NCBI GenBank assembly: GCA_037953625.1
Contig: CM075649.1
Coordinates: 103,049,290-103,113,289, forward strand
Length of the DNA stretch: 64,000 nucleotides
Reading direction: 5' to 3'
Origin: Crotalaria pallida
Lineage: Eukaryota > Streptophyta > Magnoliopsida > Fabales > Fabaceae
The notes under the pieces were generated by a model. It did not search any database. It was not told where the DNA came from and saw only the letters and a program-made list of their open reading frames with translations. Within the stretch, counting starts at the first letter, position 1. The number at the start of each line of letters is the position of its first letter. Both the position numbers and the translations under genes were made by a program. Positions 57,139 to 64,000 of this stretch are shown in pieces.

Positions 57139-57150
57139 GCTCTGATACCA
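57139..57150 (-). promoter_or_regulatory. TR-GAG primer-binding site, tRNA-iMet type
   Basis: TGGTATCAGAGC on the minus strand, three bases inside the 5' LTR end. Confidence 0.95.
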
Positions 57151-57153
57151 TAA

Positions 57154-58637
57154 TGTAACACCCTATTTATAATTACCCTTAATTACCCAATAATAAAATT
57201 AGTGACTTAAAATTTCTTTTTAAGACTATTGCACTTATAAAAATCTCCGTGCAAAACGGACGGAGTTTCCCCTATTTTATTAACATTCCAAAAATTTACT
57301 TTTCCTGTTAACCTGTGCAAATTAAAATATTTGCTAATTTCAAAAGCCAGCAGGGCCAATGTACATAATTGTGCAACAGGCACCACCACATTAGAGTGTG
57401 ACTACATCACATATAACAATAAATATGAACAAGTTAGAAGTTGTTAAAGTTTTCCCCAAAATATACATCCTATCCATAGGAAGAGGTCCTGGCTAACCCA
57501 AAAGAGTACTACTTTACCATTGCATTCACAAAACCAAAATAGCATGTACAAATCCCTAGTATATTCAAAACTACCCAAAAACCCCTATTTCCCATAACCT
57601 ACTCTCCCTGCGAGGGAGAGTGCACCTGCTCGGCCGGTCAATCTCATTACCTGTAAAAATATAGCAAGAGGGTGAGCATTACACATGAAGTAGGGAGCAG
57701 TTTCTAGCTAGACATAATAATCTACCAAGCCAAACACAATTAGACATGTAGCACATTTAATTTCATTTAATCATTCCACCAATCATGCCCATACACACTC
57801 AACATTTGCATACATAGTCCCATTATAAGTCAATTATACTTCAGTCTTTTCATCATTCAATCTCTTCTTGCTTTTATACCTTTTTCTCTTATTTGTACCA
57901 CTAGGAATTTGTTGCTCCTGCTAGGGCGTTTGTACACCCATTAGGGACTTTATTCACCCATCAGGACTTTCACCCACTAGGCCTCACCCGTTAGGACTAA
58001 TACATATAATCTTACATTCATTCTTATCACATTTTTTCCATTCTTTTAGTTTGCGTTGAATTGATCATTTCGGGACATTGACTCCTAACGGGGCATTTAC
58101 ACCTAGTGGGGCATTTTAGCCTGATGGGTACCTAGGCTCTAATGGGGCGTTTGTACACCTAGCAAGAACACCTAGTGTCCCAATGTCCCCAATGATCAAT
58201 TCAACAGTCCGTTTTCTTTAATTCATTTTATTGCTCTTTTCAAATAGTCATACACTCAATTCAATTAATCTAGTCCTAGCATATCAAATCGAACATAGCT
58301 ACCATCATACATATAATTCAATTAGAAATTAACATCTTTGTGTTTCTACCAGAGGCTTAGTAATCGATTACTTACCCAAGAGTAATCGATTACCCCTTCA
58401 GTGCAACATTTTAGTGACTTTTGCTAATGGCTCGTAATCGATTAATTCACTACAAGTAATCGATTAATTTTTCATTTTCCTCTCTTTTGATAGTTTTTAA
58501 CTCTAAGACATTTCCCTTAACCCCTATGCTTATTTGGCTATGATTTCTATACTCAATCCTAGCTCTTATTCTTATAATCCTCCTAAATTCATCTCAAATC
58601 ACTATAATACTCGTAAATTGAAAATTGGGATGTTACA
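57154..58637 (-). repeat. TR-GAG 5' LTR
   Basis: 1484 bp, close copy of 52027-53524 with a 13-base deletion near 57637, one base less in a T run, and a few substitutions. ATCGAT palindromes are at about 58358-58470. Confidence 0.94.
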
Positions 58638-58642
58638 AATGG

Positions 58643-60219
58643 TGTTAATCAGAAAAGTCTCTCGACCTTTATCCTGTTCGGACAGTAGGGTAGAGGCTCC
58701 CCCTGCAGGTGGTGAAGGGATCCTATTTCTTTTTTGCTCGGGTCTGGGTGGTGAATGAATTTTTCTCCTGGAACGCTTCCGCATTGCTTCGCCAATGTAT
58801 TGTTGAAGCTTTCCGTCCCTCACCATTTCTTCAATCAAGTCCTTCAGCATAGTACACTGGTCAGTGGTATGCCCCCATCCACCATGATGGTCACAATACT
58901 TTGTCTTATCTTTTTGAGCAGCTCTTCTCAAAGCTGGAGGCCGAGTGATATTGCGCATCTCGGTGTGCATAGTCTCGCGAAGGATTTGACTTCTTGGGAC
59001 TGTAAGCTGAGTATACTCATTGTATTTGCCTTTTGGAGGCAGTTTTTCTCCTCTGTCTCTTTTCCTTTTATCCTTCCTTCCCCTACTATCTCGAAAACGA
59101 TCGCCTTGACGAGGGTCGTTTTGACGAGGACGTTCTTCCTTACCCCGTGCCGCAGTACTGATTCTATGAAATTCTTGCTAGGTAGTCGCGTAGAGACTCG
59201 TCCGGTCTCTGTGCGACTCCAGCTAACGAATGATCGGATTTTGGCTGTGACATACTAGTTGTGTATCTATTTAGGAATGCTCTTCTAAGCTCAGCCGAAG
59301 AGTGAATTGAATTAGCAGGTAGGGAATTGAACCATCTCAAAGGTGCCGAGCCCAGAGTCATCAAGAAAGCGCAACACTTCATGAAATCCCCTCCTCCATA
59401 AAACATCATGGAAGACTCGTAAGCCGCAATGTGGTCCATCGGATCAGTTGTCCCAGTGTACCGAGGAATATTTTGATGGTCCACATAAGTCTGCGGTGTT
59501 TGGAATGCCATAATCTCAACTGTGAAAGGATGTCCAGGATGAGGTTCTCCGGAAATTCGCTCGGGAACCACGCTCGGGTTGAGAGGTGGGGGAAGAGGAA
59601 GGTTGCTCTGATTGCCGAGAGCCACGTGAGGGCTATGCTCGGCTGCTCTTGCCATGCTCTGCTGTTGAAGAGCATCAATAGCCTGATTCTGTTTCTCAAT
59701 CAGGGAAGTCTGAGTTCTCAAAATTTCCATGATTGATTCTTCTCTCCTTCGAGCCGAAGAGGTAGTCATGTAAGACCTGCCCTCTGTTTCAGAACGTTGA
59801 CCACCTTGAAGCGTTCCAAAGTGACCCCTCGTCAAGTGAGGTATTTCCCTGTCGGATCTCTCGGCTCGGGAGTGATCACGACGAGCGGAACGCTCTACTC
59901 GACGATCCTCATCAGTTCGTGATCCAGCAGGGGCCCTCCGAGACTGATGTGGTCCAGAATCTGCAGTCTCATGCCATTCTGAAACGTGACCATCAGGAAC
60001 AGTTCGAGGGTTAGATCGCCCTCCGCCACCTTCAATACGGGGAGGGACAGTGACTTGTCCCTGAACTGGAGGAACCGGAGGGACTGGAGGGACATTAGCC
60101 TCATTGCCTTTAGTGGGTCCTCCCGGAGCGATTCTGTCCCTCACATTCCTTCCGTTCTTAGGTGGCCTCCCCCGGAGGCGACGGCGGAGATCTCCCTCAT
60201 TACCGTTGTCGTTTGCCAT
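58643..60219 (-). pseudogene. Tat gag, frameshifted and cut by the TR-GAG element
   Basis: The start is taken at the ATG at 60219 (MANDNGNEGDLRRRLRGRPP); upstream sequence in that frame lies in PBS and LTR. A basic, Arg/Pro-rich N-terminal third is followed by the gag core (FTVEIMAFQTPQTYVDHQ, then MMFYGGGDFMKCCAFLMTLG, PLRWFNSLP, ELRRAFLNRYT, RDYLARI; PF03732-like). A TAG at 59164-59166 and a frame change before 58970 interrupt it. The later piece has a Cys/His motif, YCDHHGGWGHTTDQC, and ends at the TR-GAG insertion. Confidence 0.88.
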
Positions 60220-60252
60220 GAGAACAGTGGACGTGGGAATACTAGTTATTCG

Positions 60253-60271
60253 TTCCCCACAGATGGCGCCA
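60253..60271 (-). promoter_or_regulatory. Tat primer-binding site
   Basis: On the minus strand TGGCGCCATCTGTGGGGAA, one base from the LTR. The TGGCGCC start is usual for Tat and Athila elements; I do not assign the tRNA. Confidence 0.85.
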
Positions 60272-60272
60272 A

Positions 60273-60910
60273 TGTAGTGTCCTTGAACACTAGATGTCCT
60301 TAACCCTCTAAGCACTCAAGATTATGGAAACCAGGAGCCCAAGAGAGGATCAAGTATTAATGTGTGACTTGTAATATTTCTGCAGTTCTAGTTGGGAAAA
60401 GCAGGATCTCCCTAGTCAACGTGTGTGTGCAGAGTGTCAACTTAGGGATGAGAGTACTTACCTGAAACCCTAGCTGTGATGAGCTATTTATAGGGTTTAG
60501 AGGAGGCTGATATGGGTCGTTTGGGCCCTGTATCAGAGCTGTGCTGAACCAGGATTTTGTGAGATAATATCGGTGGATTATGCTCTTAGAATCTGGTTAG
60601 GATCAGCTGAAGATCTCATGTCTAGTCTGTTGCGAGAATCCAGGAGAGATTTGCGGAAGGGATAAGAAGCCTCGGTGAGCCTGTGCTTATCCACGAGCTG
60701 ACGATATGTCTCGGTCCTAGAGTCCCGAGCCTGATGGATTGAGGACCGATGGTGAGGCTCGGTTCCATCAATTCCGAGCCTGGTCCTTTCGTATTGCTCG
60801 GATCCTACGAGTTCGAGCGGAGGGCTTTAATAGCAGGTGAACCGAGCAAAGTACCCTTAGAGAATCCCTTTAATAAGACTTAGGTCCGTATGTGGTCGGC
60901 AGACCCTACA
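60273..60910 (-). repeat. 5' LTR of the Tat element
   Basis: 638 bp. TATAAATAG on the minus strand at 60484-60492 sets the promoter. About 20 bases downstream the minus strand has CAG/GTAAGT (60456-60464), a perfect U1 donor, near the start of the transcript. Confidence 0.94.
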
Positions 60911-61140
60911 ACATTGGTGTATTGGATGGACGTCCGAGATTGATTAGTATTGGAGGCCTCAGGATTGTGAGATAGAAAGCATGCATCATGCCATTAACAT
61001 AAAAGAATAAATAATTGCTAAACCGAGTGTGCTCATATGTAATTGCATACTTGCTTGTGTTTGAATATTTGTGAATGTTAGAATTATTCTTGTTTGATTA
61101 TGTGATTATATTATGCTTACTCTCGCGCCCTGTGTAGGTA

Positions 61141-61617
61141 ATGGCATACTATTACCTAGCTTGCATCGAGATCCGTCCCATCCCTAACGGGATATGGACG
61201 TATGAGGAGCGCCGGGCTACTTTTGAGGGAGAGGTGGAGGTTACACTCTACCATCCCAACCCCTTGGCCCGAGTGCGACCTCAACGATTTCGGATTCCCA
61301 TTATTTATACTATGCATGTACCCCCGTTTTATACTTACCATGGACCACCCCCTGCTCGACCTGTTCGTCGTTATCATACCTTTCGTTTTCGTCCCTATAC
61401 TCGTTCTCACCCAGTTGCTGCTAGGATTGTTCCTACTGGGACTCCTTCACCTGATTCCTCGGATCCTGAGAGGGCTGCACCGGTGGCAGATCCTGTACCC
61501 AGTGGTAGGGTACCATCTCCGGTGGATGAGGCAGAGGAGGACCCAGAGGAGGGTGAGAGTGACGAGGAGCTAGTCGAGCAAGAGGACATTACTGATAGTA
61601 GGATGGGTGGCCCTTAG
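61141..61617 (+). CDS. ORF of unknown function inside the large solo LTR
   Basis: 158 codons from an ATG that follows four bases after an acceptor-like TGTAG/GTA. The N-terminal ~60 residues are Tyr- and Pro-rich with alternating hydrophobics (MAYYYLACIEIRPIPNGIW, FRIPIIYTMHVPPFYTYHGP); then Arg-rich; then Pro/Ser-rich; then a strongly acidic end (DEAEEDPEEGESDEELVEQE). No known domain. Placed on the plus strand like the LTR's TATA box, it could be translated from an LTR transcript spliced from 42363 to 61138 before the Tat insertion. It could also be chance, but its length and composition change argue for a real ORF. Confidence 0.5.
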   Translation: MAYYYLACIEIRPIPNGIWTYEERRATFEGEVEVTLYHPNPLARVRPQRFRIPIIYTMHVPPFYTYHGPPPARPVRRYHTFRFRPYTRSHPVAARIVPTGTPSPDSSDPERAAPVADPVPSGRVPSPVDEAEEDPEEGESDEELVEQEDITDSRMGGP

Positions 61618-62178
61618 GTATGGGCATAGTGTGAGTAGTGTGGGTTTGGGTCGTAGTAGCAGCTGTAGCAGATCATGGTGATGGTGGAGCATTCTTGGAG
61701 GACTTGATGACCAGCTCTGGAGTGTCTTTATTTTGTTTATGTATACATTGTATATAGCTTTTGAGAGACTTCAGGATTTTGGTCTTTACTTTCAGTTTAT
61801 GTTTTGGAACTTATCTCTGGACTTGGATATCCGTTGATGTATTTCAGACATGATGGATGTATGGTGGTACTCATGACATCTTTTTATATATATATATATG
61901 TATGTATGTTTTATGTCCAGCGATAATATTATTTTCCGAAACTATACTTTTTCCGCGTACTCTGATGAATAATAAACGAGTTCGGTAACAGCAAGGGTTT
62001 TACAAAGATTTGATAATAATTTCAATACCGAATTCAAAGTATTTTTGAAAGATATGTTTAGTTTGAGAATAAACATAAAGGAAAAATTTTATACCCTATT
62101 TTTCCTATAATATCAAGTCCATATTATATATGTTCAACTATATTTTCTTATAAGGTATTTTAATCCAAGAGCATCACA
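61618..62178 (+). other. 3' part of the large solo LTR
   Basis: Non-coding, with a (TA)n run near 61883-61900 and an AT-rich end. No gene. Confidence 0.55.
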
Positions 62179-62802
62179 GATTATATCTATGAAAAACATT
62201 GATAAGTGCATGTATTATTTTGGTAAGTGTTGAAAAAAGTTATTTTAGTAACATTAATGTGGGTTGTTGATATCAATGGAATAATATTAATGTGGGGTAT
62301 TGATATTATTTTGTCTGTTGGTATTGTTCTTTACGTTGGTTTATCTGATGGGGTCATAGTTGTCTGATGATTTGTTCTTTTTGTTGGTTTGTCTGTTGGA
62401 CCACAACATGATGATATTGTTATTTGTAGTTCGAATGTTAATAAATGGACCACACTATTGTTCTTTGTGTTGGTTTTTGTGGTGGGTCCATACTTGTCTG
62501 GTTATATTGTCTTTTTTCTTAAATAATATGTAACTTTTTCTTAAAAGTATGTACGTTTCTGTTGTTAACATGCTGATAAATATTTGTAACCCCTTCAACT
62601 TATGTTGATAACTTCTTGTTGAATGTTGGTATTTTCGTTGTAATAGTGCTTATATTATGATGGCTACTGCTGAGGAAATGTTGGTAAATTAATTGTTAAT
62701 TATCGTTAACAATTTATAAATGTTTGCAACGTGTAGATTGTGACATGTAGGCTAAGTTAATTGTTAATTGTTGTTGGAAATAATTTGTAAATGTTGGTAA
62801 CT
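62179..62802 (+). other. Remaining intron of the plus-strand gene
   Basis: AT-rich, with loose repeats of TTGTTCTTTTTGTTGGTTTGT-like strings, ending in an acceptor-like CTTGTAG before the exon. No gene of its own. Confidence 0.45.
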
Positions 62803-63930
62803 TGTAGGCTACAACATGAGTAGTGCCAAACAATCAAAGAGTAGAGTGCCAGCATTCGACACTCGATGCTCCCCAAGAGGATGCAACAGTTGATGAAGAA
62901 GCTAAATGAGGAGCAACTGCAGGTGGTTAGAAAGATGCAGTTTGGTGGGTTGGAGTATGTTGATTGCCCAAATCTTAACAGGAATATTTGTCTTCAGTTG
63001 GTCAACAACTTTGAATGGATTCAAAATGCGTTGCTTGTCAAAGGTTCAACAATTGTGTTGACACAGAGATGTAGGGAGGGCTTTTGGCATTCCCGATTTT
63101 GGTATGTTTGGTCTCTAAGTTTAATGTTGCATATTATGATTAGAAAAAGAAATATGAAACTCAATGAATGTTAACGTATTTGCATTGTTTTAAAATGGTA
63201 GGAATGAAAATTCCAACTTCCTTGACAGAAAGTCAAATGGAGAAAGTGAAAGATTTTATGAGCGTTTCAAATCGTCAGCAAGAATTTGGAAACAATTATT
63301 TGTGAGGGAGGTGCTGGTAATAAGTTCGCTAGAGCATTTCTTCTATGTGCTCTAATGAACTTTCTTTTTCCTAGCACTAAGGTAGGACCAACTTCAAGGT
63401 TATTACCAGCTATTGCGAACTTGACTAGAGTTCGCAAATATAATTGGAGTAAGCTGGTTTTTGATTATCTTATTGACGAAATATTGAAATATAAAAAAAA
63501 ACCGTCCAAGAACAGCATCGGGGGTGCATCTTCTTCTTGAAGGCATTGAATTTATTTTAGGGAAATATCTATTTTGTTTATTTTGATTACCGCAAATTTA
63601 TTTTCAATTCATTTAACTCATTTTACTCCTTATATTGGTTATATATTTCGAAAGAAGACTCTTGGGACGCATAAATGCTGCTACTGAGAGGCCTTATATT
63701 AAGGCATGGACCAAAGACAACATTCATATGCGTCTTCTTGAAGAGATAAATAATGTGTAGGTATAGGAGTAATTTTTAATTTAATATTTTTTGGCAAATC
63801 AAATTATTATGTCAGTTCATTTACGTAAACAATATTTGTAGGGTCTTCTTCACCGAAGGTTGAAGACTGGTAAATCCGTTGATATATCAATCCATGCTTT
63901 AAACACGAGGTATTCATTTAAGTAGTTTTC
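62803..63930 (+). pseudogene. Decayed gene of a transposon-associated plant family (Ulp1/DUF1985-type N-terminal region)
   Basis: From the ATG at 62815 come MSSAKQSKSRVPAFDTRCSP and, after a frame change, KRMQQLMKKLNEEQLQVV and FGGLEYVDCPNL. A donor at 63101 and an acceptor ending at 63201 join to GMKIPTSLTESQMEKV. After another frame change the sequence continues AGNKFARAFLLCALMNFLFP and NWSKLVFDYLIDEILKYKKK (to 63540), then pieces to about 63870 (RPYIKAWTKDN). The pattern is the one I know from multicopy plant proteins often tied to Mutator-like elements and Ulp1 peptidase domains; no peptidase part is in the window. Frameshifts and stops show decay. Confidence 0.5.
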
Positions 63931-64000
63931 ATTTGTTTTTTCTGTGAATTACTACTTGCGTCATTCTAACTCAAGAACTTGTTCCATTACAAATGTCACG

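Larger units (their letters stand above)
52027..58637 (-). mobile_element. TR-GAG element (gag-only, Tekay-like) inside the Tat gag-pol junction
   Basis: TSD AATGG at 52022-52026 and 58638-58642. LTRs are 52027-53524 (1498 bp) and 57154-58637 (1484 bp), differing mainly by a 13-base deletion. PBS is at 57139-57150 and the polypurine tract at 53525-53543, both on the minus strand. The only gene is an open gag; no protease, RT or integrase exists. This is the layout called TR-GAG. The LTR resembles the LARD2 LTR. The intact gag and similar LTRs indicate recent activity using pol supplied in trans. Confidence 0.93.
43691..60910 (-). mobile_element. Tat-lineage Ty3/gypsy element with antisense extra ORF
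   Basis: TSD ACATT at 43686-43690 and 60911-60915; LTRs of 638 bp at both ends; TGGCGCC-type PBS on the minus strand. It is 10.6 kb without the nested TR-GAG element. Gag, protease, RT, RNase H, an additional plant/archaeal-type RNase H and integrase are all recognisable. An opposite-strand ORF region lies between pol and the 3' LTR, as known for Tat/Retand elements. Frameshifts and stops in gag, pol and the extra ORF, plus the insertion, make it non-autonomous now. Confidence 0.93.
41431..62178 (+). mobile_element. ~3.5 kb solo LTR with its own intron-like layout and ORF, split by a Tat element
   Basis: It starts TGTAACACCCC at 41431. The end is placed at ATCACA, 62178, because GATTA follows (62179-62183) and precedes the start (41426-41430). 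An alternative end is TTTTACA near 62004, without a matching TSD. Net length is ~3523 bp. Contents are AACCGGTTAG palindromes, a TATA box (41850-41858), donor-like AAG/GTAAGG (42361-42369), the covarying hairpin array (43482-43687), acceptor-like TGTAG/GT (61133-61139) and a 158-codon ORF. No PBS or PPT is adjacent, so it is treated as solo. Confidence 0.7.

Noticed and set aside
58602..58642. C-terminal extension of the Tat gag frame into GREDKG-like downstream residues
   Set aside because: The last bases of this frame run into the TR-GAG LTR, so the C-terminus is a chance fusion made by the insertion.
62005..62008. Alternative right end of the large solo LTR at TTTTACA
   Set aside because: It resembles the usual LTR end, but the next five bases (AAGAT) do not match the left flank GATTA, whereas the end at 62178 does. 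Not fully excluded.

Overview
The window looks like intergenic DNA of a flowering plant, probably a legume. The basis is its content: SIRE/Maximus-type Ty1/copia elements, a Tat-type Ty3/gypsy element with an antisense extra ORF, Tekay-like non-autonomous elements with multi-kilobase LTRs, CT-rich plant leaders and U1-type introns. The arrays of short ATCGAT- and CCGGTT-core palindromes resemble those I associate with legume repeats. Species cannot be read from the sequence. I see no intact host gene, no tRNA or rRNA gene and no CRISPR array; almost everything is nested LTR-retrotransposon sequence.

Layout. 1-7490 (-): a SIRE-type copia element cut by the window edge, with broken gag and pol and its 5' LTR at 5963-7490. 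7541-33134: a four-level nest. A ~445 bp fold-back (MULE-MITE-like) element holds a 1.4 kb copia solo LTR (7973-33116, TSD CTATG). That holds a gag-only copia element (9210-32922, TSD TTAAA, LTRs of 1684 bp). That in turn holds two LARD-type elements: LARD1 (11002-20165, TSD GCTTC, ~3.5 kb LTRs) inside gag, and LARD2 (23946-32518, TSD GTAAT, ~2.6 kb LTRs) inside the 3' LTR. 33145-34900 (-): a heavily decayed copia pol. 36.9-40.5 kb (-): a set of exon-like segments of an unrecognised gene or pseudogene with a CT-rich leader. 40.87-41.27 kb (+) plus 62.8-63.9 kb (+): the two ends of a decayed gene of a transposon-associated plant family, its first intron filled by a 3.5 kb solo LTR (41431-62178, TSD GATTA). 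That LTR holds a Tat-type gypsy element (43691-60910, TSD ACATT, 638 bp LTRs), which holds a gag-only TR-GAG element (52027-58637, TSD AATGG).

How the parts relate. LARD1, LARD2 and the TR-GAG element share LTR starts (TGTAACA), a tRNA-iMet PBS and a near-identical 3' polypurine end. LARD2 and TR-GAG also share LTR sequence. They look like parasites of one Tekay-like chromovirus whose autonomous copy is absent here. LARD1 keeps only the two ends of a gag gene; the TR-GAG gag is open and carries a duplicated zinc-finger pair.

The least explained signal is structural. Several LTRs carry arrays of short inverted repeats with a constant core and arms that change together: eight TTC-TGG-GAA hairpins (43482-43687), a six-rung complementary ladder in LARD2 and TR-GAG LTRs, and family-specific palindromes with CTCGAG, ATCGAT or CCGGTT cores. 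These suggest selection for, or a mechanism generating, paired structure in LTR RNA or DNA.
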